DNA of 13,333 nt, taken from the NCBI GenBank assembly GCA_049662565.1, contig JBATBW010000097.1, forward strand, positions 1 to 13,333, given 5' to 3'. Of the stretch, positions 6,470 through 13,333 are shown piece by piece. The notes under the pieces are model-generated. The model saw nothing but the letters and a program-made list of their open reading frames with translations. It made no database searches and was not told the DNA's origin. Positions within the stretch are counted from its first letter, which is position 1. Each line of letters opens with the position of its first letter. Origin of the DNA: JBATBW01 sp049662565. GTDB lineage: Bacteria > Bacillota_I > Bacilli_A > Erysipelotrichales > Erysipelotrichaceae. Both the position numbers and the translations under genes were made by a program.

Positions 6470-9400
6470 ATGGATACAAATAATTCAACAACGTGTAATT
6501 TTTTAGATGAGCAGGAAACGATGAGATATGAATTAGAACTATATCGTTCATCGCGTTTGGGAGCTGCTTTTACGGTCTTAGTAGATGATAATTTGACTTT
6601 GCTTTATGGTAATGAACATTATTATAATATTCATGAATATACTAAAGAAAACATGAAGGAATTATTAAATAATCAGTGTATAAAATACATTCACCCAAAT
6701 GATTTATCTATGGTAAGAAATATTATTGATGATGCTGTATTAAGTAGAAATCGATATGCTGAATGGATGATGCGTATTATCAGTGGGAAAGGCAATATTC
6801 GTTATATCCTTTGTAGTGCATTAATTCATTATGAAATTAAGCGAACAATTATGGGCGTAGTTTGTGTGGATATCACTAAACAACGTAAAATGGTAGAATC
6901 GCTACAAATTAATGAAGAGAAGTTGCGCTTAGCGGCGGAAAATTCGGATGTTTCTTTTTGGACATATTATTACGATAATAAACATATTGTGCAAACAGCA
7001 GCATCAAAGGCTTTACATGGTCATAATGAAGATTTATATAATGTCCCCGATTATTTAGTGGAAACGGGTTATATTCGTGAGGATAGTATTGGACCTTTTT
7101 TACAGATGTTTGATAAATTGGCCAAAGGGGCTAAGACAGCTTCTGGAGATTTTTGGTTTAGAAATCTAAAAGGTAGTGGCTGGTGGTGTGAGCATGTTGA
7201 TTACACAAATGTCTTTGATGATCGCGGAAAACCTATCTATGCACATGCTGTAGGTCGGGATATTACTAAATTAAAACAAGCAGAAAAGCGATATAAAGAT
7301 GAAATAGATTATGCCAATGCGACACAAAGTGATAAATTATTAGTTAAGGTTCGAACTAATGTAACTAAAAACTTAGTGGAATCTTATATTGCGAAAAACA
7401 ATATTGGTATAACTAGTGAGGGGACAACATATACTAAGGGTACAGAACAGTTAGCTTCTACAGGTTATACTGTTGAAGAACAAGAAAAAATTAGAATAAT
7501 GCTTAATCGTGATCGCGTATTAAAGGCTTTTGCGGATGGGGAAACGGTATATAGTATTGAATATCAAAGAAAAATTAATACAGGTCAAGTAATTTGGGTT
7601 AGGACGACGGTTAAGACTTTTATCAATCCGGAAACTAATGATATTATGTCTTTTATGTACACCTATGATATTAACGAAGAAAGACTTAAAGAAGGAATAA
7701 TTAAAGCGGTTTCTTCTTTAGAACATGATTTTATTTTTTATTTAAATTTGGAAACAGAAGAGTTTAGAATGTATCTAGGGAATGAAAAAATGGTTGATGT
7801 TCCGCCACTTAGTGGTAACAACTATACAGAGATGTTTACTGCTTTAAATAAGAAGGTTATTGTACCAATTGATGTAGAACGTTCACTCATTGATTTGTGT
7901 CCGAATACGATCAGAGAAAATTTGAAAGAACAACGAGTTTTTTCCAGTATTTATGGAGTGTATGATAAAGAAGGAACTGTTCGTCAAAAGCGGTTCCAAT
8001 ATGCCTATTTAGAAGGTAGAACTAACGAAGTAGTTATCACGCGTAGTGATGTTACTGAACTATTTAATCAACAAAGACAACAACAAGAAATGTTAGAAAC
8101 CGCTCTTTTAGCGGCTCAACAAGCAAGTAGTGCAAAATCGGATTTCTTATCAAGAATGAGTCATGAGATTCGCACACCAATGAATGCGATTATTGGTATG
8201 TCTACTATTGCAGCGCAATCGATAGGCGATGATGCCCAAATAGCGGATTGTATTAGTAAAATTGGTATTTCTTCACGTTTTTTATTATCTTTAATTAATG
8301 ATATTTTAGATATGAGTCGTATTGAGAGTGGTAAAGTCTTACTAAAAAATGAAACAATACCATTCCAAGAATTTATTAGCGGTATTAATTCAATTTGTTA
8401 TTCACAAGCAAAAACAAAGAATATCGATTATGAAAATATTGTGGATGTAAATATTGAAGATTTCTATGTTGGTGATGCGATGAAGTTACAACAAGTGATT
8501 ATCAATATTCTTTCTAATGCGATTAAATTCACACCAAATTATGGCAAAGTTTCACTAAGTGTATGTCAAGCTAAGAAACATAAGAATGATGCGGTTATTC
8601 GTTTTATAATTAATGATAATGGTTGTGGAATTGATGATAGTTTTATTCCGCACATCTTTGAACCGTTTGTTCAAGAGCATACAGGAGCAACGTCAATGTA
8701 TGGAGGAACCGGGTTAGGATTAGCCATTTGTAAGAGTTTAGTCGATATGATGGATGGAACAATTAGTGTTCGTAGTATTGTTGGAATTGGAACGGAGTTC
8801 GTTGTCGATGTTAAACTTGGTATTTCTGAGGATTCTAAAAAGCGAAAACATAAGACAGATGATTATAATTTCAAAGACTTAAAAGCATTAGTCGTTGATG
8901 ATGATGTCGTTGTTTGTGAACAAGCAGTGATTACTTTAAATGAAATTGGTGTTAAATCGGAGTGGGTTGATAGTGGTAGAAAAGCTATTGACAAAGTACA
9001 AGTTAAATGGAATAAAAAAGAGTATTATGATTTAGTAATTATTGACTGGAAAATGCCAGAAATGGATGGTATTGAAACCGCTCGGCGGATTCGACAAATT
9101 GTTGGTCCAGAAGTAACGATAATTATTATGACGGCTTATGATTGGACAATAATTGAACATGAAGCAAAATTAGCGGGTGTTAATATCTTGATGAATAAAC
9201 CGATGTTTAAGTCGACTTTAATTTCAACTTTCCAAAGGGCTTTTGGTGGAAATGTAGAAGAAAAAGAATTAGAAATTAGCCCAGAATTTATTTTTGAAAA
9301 TAAGCGTGTGTTACTTGCGGAAGATCACCCACTTAATGTAGAAGTTGCGACAAAATTATTGCAACGTCGGGGATTTATTGTTGAACATGCACCAAATGGT

Positions 9401-9706
9401 GTGGCGGCAGTAGAAATGTACGCAAAAAATACAAGTGGTTATTATGATGCTGTTTTAATGGATATTCGTATGCCACAAATGGACGGTTTACAAGCGACTA
9501 ATACGATAAGACATATGAGTAAGGAAGGTTCTAAAACTATTCCGATTATTGCGATGACTGCCAATGCTTTTGATGATGATATACAAAAATCTAAAGCAGC
9601 AGGGATGAATGCACATCTAGCAAAACCTATTGATCCACAACAACTATTCCAAACTCTATACGATTATATATATAGATTGGGGGAAGATTTGAATGAAGAT
9701 CATTAA
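6470..9706 (+). CDS. PAS-rich hybrid histidine kinase with two receivers (intact)
   Basis: A 1078-residue cytoplasmic sensor kinase, the only undamaged kinase here. ATG 6470 follows GGGGGAG (6458-6464), which overlaps the end of the previous gene. Four PAS or PAS-like domains come first (about 25-140, 150-270, 285-405 and 412-530), the second with paired aromatic residues (VSFWTYYY, GSGWWCEHVDY). Then come a helical linker, SRMSHEIRTPMN with H565, an N box (ILSNAIKFT), G1 (DNGCGID), F box (IFEPFVQE) and G2 (GGTGLGLAI). Receiver 1 (805-920) has VVDDD, D859 (IIDWKMP), T888 and K910. Receiver 2 (945-1068) has LAEDHPLN, D998 (LMDIRMP), T1030 and K1052. No HPt domain is attached, so transfer would need a separate HPt, and one is encoded at the end of this operon. 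No membrane segments are seen. Its input signal is unknown. Confidence 0.93.
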   Translation: MDTNNSTTCNFLDEQETMRYELELYRSSRLGAAFTVLVDDNLTLLYGNEHYYNIHEYTKENMKELLNNQCIKYIHPNDLSMVRNIIDDAVLSRNRYAEWMMRIISGKGNIRYILCSALIHYEIKRTIMGVVCVDITKQRKMVESLQINEEKLRLAAENSDVSFWTYYYDNKHIVQTAASKALHGHNEDLYNVPDYLVETGYIREDSIGPFLQMFDKLAKGAKTASGDFWFRNLKGSGWWCEHVDYTNVFDDRGKPIYAHAVGRDITKLKQAEKRYKDEIDYANATQSDKLLVKVRTNVTKNLVESYIAKNNIGITSEGTTYTKGTEQLASTGYTVEEQEKIRIMLNRDRVLKAFADGETVYSIEYQRKINTGQVIWVRTTVKTFINPETNDIMSFMYTYDINEERLKEGIIKAVSSLEHDFIFYLNLETEEFRMYLGNEKMVDVPPLSGNNYTEMFTALNKKVIVPIDVERSLIDLCPNTIRENLKEQRVFSSIYGVYDKEGTVRQKRFQYAYLEGRTNEVVITRSDVTELFNQQRQQQEMLETALLAAQQASSAKSDFLSRMSHEIRTPMNAIIGMSTIAAQSIGDDAQIADCISKIGISSRFLLSLINDILDMSRIESGKVLLKNETIPFQEFISGINSICYSQAKTKNIDYENIVDVNIEDFYVGDAMKLQQVIINILSNAIKFTPNYGKVSLSVCQAKKHKNDAVIRFIINDNGCGIDDSFIPHIFEPFVQEHTGATSMYGGTGLGLAICKSLVDMMDGTISVRSIVGIGTEFVVDVKLGISEDSKKRKHKTDDYNFKDLKALVVDDDVVVCEQAVITLNEIGVKSEWVDSGRKAIDKVQVKWNKKEYYDLVIIDWKMPEMDGIETARRIRQIVGPEVTIIIMTAYDWTIIEHEAKLAGVNILMNKPMFKSTLISTFQRAFGGNVEEKELEISPEFIFENKRVLLAEDHPLNVEVATKLLQRRGFIVEHAPNGVAAVEMYAKNTSGYYDAVLMDIRMPQMDGLQATNTIRHMSKEGSKTIPIIAMTANAFDDDIQKSKAAGMNAHLAKPIDPQQLFQTLYDYIYRLGEDLNEDH

Positions 9707-10748
9707 AAAATATTTGCTAATAGTTTTAACGCTATTTGTCATTGTTGGGGTGATAAATATTCCGGTATTAGCTCAGGAAATAAAAAAAGAACAAAGGATT
9801 GTTAAAGTAGCTTATCCCATTCAGAAGTATTTGTCAGAAGTTGATGAGAGTGGAGCTCGTTCGGGTTATTCTTATGAATATTTGGTTAAGATAGCGGAAT
9901 TTGCCAATTGGAAATTAGAATATGTTAATTATCCTGATCGTGAACTCAATGAACAGATTATTGATAGTATGAAAGATTTGGAGAATGGACGGGTAGATAT
10001 TATTGGTGTTATGTTAAAAAATAGTGCCTTAGAAGAAAAATATCTTTATCCTAAGGAGAATTACGGTGTTGTGTATACAACTCTTGATGTTCTTGATACT
10101 AATTTTAATGTCACTCAAACTAATTTGGTTTTACAAAAGAATTTACGGGTGGCGGCTTTAAGAAATGCGAAAACAAGAAATGCGGAAGTTGAGGCTTATT
10201 TACAATCAATTAAAGTTGATCATGAATATATTTATTGTGATTCTGTTGAAGAACAAATTGCGGCTTTAAATGACGGTAAGGCTGATGCGATGATTAAAGT
10301 GTCGTTGACTTTTTTACCGAATTTACGTAAGGTGGCAGAATTTGCTGCTCGTCCTTATTATTTTATCGCTAGTAAAGGCAATGAAGAATTAATTAAGGAG
10401 ATGGATGATGCAATACTAAAAATCCATCATACTGATCCTTTCTTTGAAAATCGTTTACAAGCAAAGTATTTTAATAAGACCATTTCTGATTTTTCGCTTA
10501 ATACGGCTGAAAAAGCTTTTATTGAAAAAGAAAGAGAAATTGATGTTTTATTTATTCCAGGATATGCTCCTTTTGCCTTTGTGGATAGGAACAATGTATT
10601 AAGGGGGATGTCAGTAACAATTTTAGATAATATTGGCAAACGTACTGGACTAAAATTCCGTTACAATGTTTTTGATGCAAGTATGGATTTGAATGATGAA
10701 ATCAGTTCTGGTAAGTATGATATGGTGGTAGGACCTCCTCATAGTTAG
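9693..10748 (+). CDS. N-terminal fragment: secreted solute-binding sensor domains
   Basis: A 351-residue product. ATG 9693 is preceded by GGGGGAAG (9679-9686) and overlaps the previous gene. The N-terminus MKIIKKYLLIVLTLFVIVGV is a signal peptide with a likely cleavage site after VLA (residue 27). There is no lipobox cysteine. Residues 36-260 resemble family 3 solute-binding proteins (KVAYPIQKYL, GYSYEYLVKIAE, GRVDIIGVM, LNDGKADAMI, YYFIASKGN). From about 270 a second such domain begins (IDVLFIPGYAPFAFVD, RGMSVTILDNIGKRTG) and is cut by TAG at GPPHS. If made, the product would be exported and carry one whole and one half domain with no membrane anchor. Confidence 0.8.
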   Translation: MKIIKKYLLIVLTLFVIVGVINIPVLAQEIKKEQRIVKVAYPIQKYLSEVDESGARSGYSYEYLVKIAEFANWKLEYVNYPDRELNEQIIDSMKDLENGRVDIIGVMLKNSALEEKYLYPKENYGVVYTTLDVLDTNFNVTQTNLVLQKNLRVAALRNAKTRNAEVEAYLQSIKVDHEYIYCDSVEEQIAALNDGKADAMIKVSLTFLPNLRKVAEFAARPYYFIASKGNEELIKEMDDAILKIHHTDPFFENRLQAKYFNKTISDFSLNTAEKAFIEKEREIDVLFIPGYAPFAFVDRNNVLRGMSVTILDNIGKRTGLKFRYNVFDASMDLNDEISSGKYDMVVGPPHS

Positions 10749-10808
10749 CAGTTTGCGGAAAGGAATCCACTAGTTGTTTCTCAGTCTTATTTAGAGACAA
10801 CGGTTACG

Positions 10809-12470
10809 ATGTTTACTAATGTTAATTCTAAGGATAAGGATAAAAAAGATTGTATTGTTGCTTTAATCAAAGATATTCCTCAGCCATTTGGTTATGATTA
10901 TAAGCAAATTAAGTATTATGATACTATTAAAGAAGCTCTTAATGCTGTAAATAATGGGGAAGCGGATTATGGATATGGTAATTTATATACTGTTGATTTT
11001 TATACTTCGGAAAATAGTTATCGTAATTTGCAATATTTGAATTTGTCGGGTTATAAGCGTGATATTGGCTTTTATATTATTAATTCTACTGAGTGCGAAT
11101 TATTGACTATAATTAATAAGTATATTGAATGCTTATATGAAAAAGATGTACATAGTCACTTGTCTTTAGCGCTTTCTCAAAAAAATGTTGATAGTTTAGA
11201 TAAGTTGATTGCGAAAAATCCTGTTACTTTTGTTGTTATTGCGCTTTCGTTTTTATTGCTTATCATTATTAGTGTTACGACTGCGGTATATAGTAATGCG
11301 AATAAGAAACGTAATGTTAAATTAAAAATGGCTTATACGGCAAAGAGTGAGTTCTTAGCGCGAATGAGCCATGATATGCGTACACCGATGAATGGTATTA
11401 TTGGTTTGACTGGTTTAACACTTGACATGGATAATTTGCCGCCTGAAGTCGTTGATAATTTAAATAAAATTGATGAATCAGCTAAATATCTATTAAGTTT
11501 GATTAATGATACTTTAGATATGAATAAAATTGAGAGTAATAAAGTTATGTTGAATTTAGAACCTACGAATTTAGTTACTTTCTTTGATCAAATGAACAGC
11601 GTTGCCTTAATAAGTGCCCAACAAAAGAAAGTGAACTTCAATTTAGTGCATGAAGGCAAAACGTTACCACTAGTTTATTTAGACCGTGTGAGAGTTCAAC
11701 AAATGTTCTTTAACTTGGTGTCTAATGCCATTAAATTTACTAATGAGGGGGGGAAAGTAGAGGTTGTTGGTGAGGCTACTATCTTGCCTGATAATAAAAT
11801 GTATACAAAGGTAATTATTAGAGATACGGGTATTGGAATCAATAAGGATTTCCTTCCTAAATTGTTTGAGCCTTTTGAGCAAGAAAATGATTCGATTGTG
11901 ACTAATTATACCGGTACGGGATTAGGGTTAGCAATTGTAAAAAACCTTGTGGATATCATGAACGGAAAGATTAGTGTTCAAAGCGAAAAAGGAGTAGGTA
12001 CAGAATTTACGGTTGAATTAACTTTTGATATTGCAACAGAAGATCAAAAGGATAATTGTATGAAAGTATATAATGAAGATTGTTTACAAGGTAAACGGAT
12101 ATTGTTGTGTGAAGATCATCCTTTAAATAGCCAAATAGCTACTAAGTTATTGGAAAAGCAGGGAATGATAGTAGAAAAAGCTATAAATGGTCAAGAAGGT
12201 CTGGATTTATTTAGAAAGTCGTCTTTGAATTATTATGACGCAATATTAATGGATATACGGATGCCGGTAATGGATGGGTTAATGACTACAAGGATGATTC
12301 GTTCTTTAGATCGCGAAGATGCCAATACGATACCTATAATTGCGATGACTGCCAATGCTTTTGATGAAGATGTTAAAAAGAGTATAGATGCAGGTATGAA
12401 TAGTCATTTGGCAAAGCCAATTCAACCTCAACTTTTATATCAAACATTGGCACAACAAATGAATAAATAG
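10809..12470 (+). CDS. C-terminal fragment: TM-HisKA-HATPase-REC
   Basis: The frame is open from the TAG onward. The first ATG (10809) has no ribosome binding site, so independent translation is doubtful. Fragment residues 1-125 are the rest of the second solute-binding domain. Residues 138-161 form one strongly hydrophobic TM helix followed by NKKRNVK, a cytoplasmic-side charge cluster. Kinase: EFLARMSHDMRTPMN with H188, N box (NLVSNAIKFT), G1 (DTGIGIN), F box (LFEPFEQE), G2 (GTGLGLAIV). Receiver (428-550): LCEDHPLN, D482 (LMDIRMP), T514 and K536. Every catalytic motif is intact. The HPt gene starts 16 bases after the stop codon. Confidence 0.8.
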   Translation: MFTNVNSKDKDKKDCIVALIKDIPQPFGYDYKQIKYYDTIKEALNAVNNGEADYGYGNLYTVDFYTSENSYRNLQYLNLSGYKRDIGFYIINSTECELLTIINKYIECLYEKDVHSHLSLALSQKNVDSLDKLIAKNPVTFVVIALSFLLLIIISVTTAVYSNANKKRNVKLKMAYTAKSEFLARMSHDMRTPMNGIIGLTGLTLDMDNLPPEVVDNLNKIDESAKYLLSLINDTLDMNKIESNKVMLNLEPTNLVTFFDQMNSVALISAQQKKVNFNLVHEGKTLPLVYLDRVRVQQMFFNLVSNAIKFTNEGGKVEVVGEATILPDNKMYTKVIIRDTGIGINKDFLPKLFEPFEQENDSIVTNYTGTGLGLAIVKNLVDIMNGKISVQSEKGVGTEFTVELTFDIATEDQKDNCMKVYNEDCLQGKRILLCEDHPLNSQIATKLLEKQGMIVEKAINGQEGLDLFRKSSLNYYDAILMDIRMPVMDGLMTTRMIRSLDREDANTIPIIAMTANAFDEDVKKSIDAGMNSHLAKPIQPQLLYQTLAQQMNK

Positions 12471-12486
12471 CAAAGGAGAAGATGAT

Positions 12487-12837
12487 ATGAATAAATTATT
12501 AATTAAACTTAATGATTGGGGTTGTGATATTGATGGGGCGATGAATCGTTTGCTTGATGATGAAGAACTATATATTACTTGTTTAGATTCTCTTTTATCA
12601 GATAGTAATTTTGAAGCTCTTGCAGTGGCAATCAAAGACAATGATGTAAATGCAGCATTTGAATGTGCTCATACTTTAAAAGGTGTTTTAGGGAATATGG
12701 GTATTACACCGATGTATCAATTGATGAGTAGTATTGTTGAACCCTTAAGAATTGGAAAATTTGATAATGTTTTAGAAAATTATGAGATGTTGATGAAAGA
12801 CAAAGCGTATCTACAAAAGCTTTATGATGAACAATAA
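12487..12837 (+). CDS. Stand-alone HPt phosphotransfer protein
   Basis: A 116-residue, mostly helical soluble protein. ATG 12487 follows AAAGGAG (12472-12478). The phosphotransfer motif is ECAHTLKGVLGNMG with H62, matching the HxLKG consensus of HPt domains, and the surrounding pattern (AAFECAHTLKG, then a second helix ending in KLYDEQ) fits the four-helix fold. HPt proteins carry phosphate between receiver aspartates. It is the last gene of the operon and follows kinases that have receivers but no HPt, so it very likely takes phosphate from their receivers and passes it on, possibly to the receiver of the first gene (inference). Confidence 0.9.
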   Translation: MNKLLIKLNDWGCDIDGAMNRLLDDEELYITCLDSLLSDSNFEALAVAIKDNDVNAAFECAHTLKGVLGNMGITPMYQLMSSIVEPLRIGKFDNVLENYEMLMKDKAYLQKLYDEQ

Positions 12838-12838
12838 A

Positions 12839-12865
12839 AAAAAGAGACTTATTCAGTCTCTTTTT
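12839..12865. terminator. Bidirectional intrinsic terminator ending the signalling operon
   Basis: AAAAAGAGACT (12839-12849) and AGTCTCTTTTT (12855-12865) form an 11-bp stem around the loop TATTC, with a U tract on either strand. It begins right after the HPt stop codon and can serve both converging transcripts. Confidence 0.9.
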
Positions 12866-12873
12866 GATTGGGA

Positions 12874-12900
12874 TAAAAAAAGCCTATCTTTGATAGGCTT
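12874..12900 (-). terminator. Intrinsic terminator of pflA
   Basis: On the - strand, AAGCCTATC and GATAGGCTT (inverted repeat 12880-12888/12892-12900) form a 9-bp stem with a three-base loop, followed by a U tract from the A-run at 12874-12881. The stem overlaps the last bases of the pflA stop codon. Confidence 0.88.
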
Positions 12901-13333
12901 ACTTGCATAATATTTTTTTGGCGTTATCTATACGTTCTTGATTAGGTGGTAATATTCCTTTTAAGGGATATTTCATTCCTAATTGTTCATATTTGAATTC
13001 TCCTAAACTATGATAAGGTAAAACATCTACTTGTTCGACATTGCTTAGGGTATCGATAAATTCTCTTAATTCTTGAAGATATTCATCGTTATCTGTAATG
13101 GTGTCGATTAGGACATGTCTTATCCATACTGGTTTATGGATTTTATCCAAATATTTCGCGAGTTCTATTACTGGCGTGTTTTCTTTAGTTGTTAGTTTAA
13201 TATGTTCTTGATTATTGATGTGTTTGATATCTAATAATATTAGATCGGTATATTTCATTAATTCTTGAAATTTGCTAAAGAAAGGTTCGTCATAAGTGAA
13301 GGGATAACCACAAGTGTCGATTGTTGTATGGAC
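12899..13333 (-). CDS. pflA: Pyruvate formate-lyase activating enzyme (partial, 5' end outside the window)
   Basis: The C-terminal 144 residues of a radical-SAM activase that installs the glycyl radical on pyruvate formate-lyase during anaerobic growth. The frame stays open to the window edge, beyond the internal Met codon at 13256-13258. Recognised segments are VHTTIDTCGYPFTYDE, LILLDIKHIN, VWIRHVLID, VDVLPYHSLGEFKYEQLG and PPNQERIDNAKKIL, which line up with the C-terminal half of E. coli PflA (TDLVMLDLK, VWIRYVVVP, ELLPYHELGKHKW). The CxxxCxxC iron-sulfur motif lies upstream and is not seen. It converges on the signalling operon, with no functional link suggested. Another glycyl-radical activase cannot be excluded, but the PYHSLGEFKYEQLG stretch favours PflA. 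Confidence 0.92.
   Translation of the reverse strand, partial: VHTTIDTCGYPFTYDEPFFSKFQELMKYTDLILLDIKHINNQEHIKLTTKENTPVIELAKYLDKIHKPVWIRHVLIDTITDNDEYLQELREFIDTLSNVEQVDVLPYHSLGEFKYEQLGMKYPLKGILPPNQERIDNAKKILCK

Larger units (their letters stand above)
9693..12470 (+). pseudogene. Two-lobed solute-binding sensor hybrid kinase interrupted by an in-frame TAG (whole gene)
   Basis: The frames at 9693-10748 and 10809-12470 are in register and separated only by TAG at 10746-10748. Readthrough gives MVVGPPHS-stop-QFAERNPLVVSQSYLETTV, which is the expected middle of a solute-binding domain (the D-VVG/QFAERN transition). The restored product has 925 codons: signal peptide (1-27), first extracytoplasmic binding domain (about 36-260), second (about 270-505), TM helix (about 510-533), phosphoacceptor H560, ATPase, and receiver with D854. 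This is the layout of BvgS/EvgS-type sensors, without their fused PAS and HPt parts. It would sense a small molecule outside the membrane. The start overlaps the preceding gene by 14 bases. Confidence 0.8.

Noticed and set aside
4641..10748. Alternative genetic code reading TAA and TAG as sense
   Set aside because: TAA and TAG are used as genuine stops for the other genes here (406, 3654, 6467, 9706, 12470, 12837), and tryptophan uses TGG only, so code 4 is also unsupported.
12435..12641. Antisense open frame over the kinase/HPt junction
   Set aside because: It overlaps two well supported genes and encodes a serine-rich sequence typical of the reverse complement of coding DNA, with no start signal.
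12839..12900. Repeat or CRISPR-like unit formed by the two neighbouring hairpins
   Set aside because: The two stems are unrelated in sequence and each behaves as a terminator for one of the converging transcripts.

Overview
The window is an AT-rich (roughly 30% GC by eye) stretch from a low-GC Bacillota. The codon usage, purine-rich Shine-Dalgarno sites, genome-encoded tRNA CCA, a pflA-type glycyl-radical activase and the style of the hybrid kinases suggest an anaerobic gut-type lineage such as Erysipelotrichia or a Lachnospiraceae relative. That placement is inference. The standard genetic code fits: tryptophan is TGG throughout and there are no in-frame TGA codons inside the long reading frames.

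Layout. A tRNA-Ser(CGA) lies at 73-165 behind an extended -10 promoter, followed by a 60-residue two-helix membrane protein (224-406). A leader region (407-682) carries a good promoter at 466-494. From 683 to 12837 everything is on the + strand with tight spacing (14-bp overlap to 23-bp gaps), consistent with one signalling operon: (1) a REC-GGDEF-EAL-pseudoREC-GGDEF-PAS cyclic-di-GMP protein; (2) a PAS-rich hybrid histidine kinase with one receiver; (3) a second, 1078-residue PAS-rich hybrid kinase with two receivers; (4) a membrane hybrid kinase with a signal peptide, two solute-binding-like sensor domains, one TM helix, kinase and receiver; (5) a stand-alone HPt protein. A bidirectional terminator (12839-12865) ends it. 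Convergent to it is the 3' part of pflA on the - strand (12899-13333), with its own terminator overlapping the stop codon.

How it could work. The set contains every part of a multistep His-Asp-His-Asp phosphorelay: three kinases with attached receivers, a separate HPt, and a receiver-headed protein as terminal output. No DNA-binding output domain is encoded, so the natural reading is that periplasmic and cytosolic sensing feed into cyclic-di-GMP turnover.

The oddity. Three of the four big genes each carry exactly one inactivating lesion in an otherwise open frame: a one-base deletion in an A6 run (1758-1763) inside the EAL domain, an in-frame TAA (4641-4643), and an in-frame TAG (10746-10748). 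Only the 1078-residue kinase and the HPt gene are intact. This could be recent decay, sequence error, or conditional expression. The first frameshift also creates an ATGA stop/start overlap that could allow the downstream diguanylate cyclase half to be made alone.
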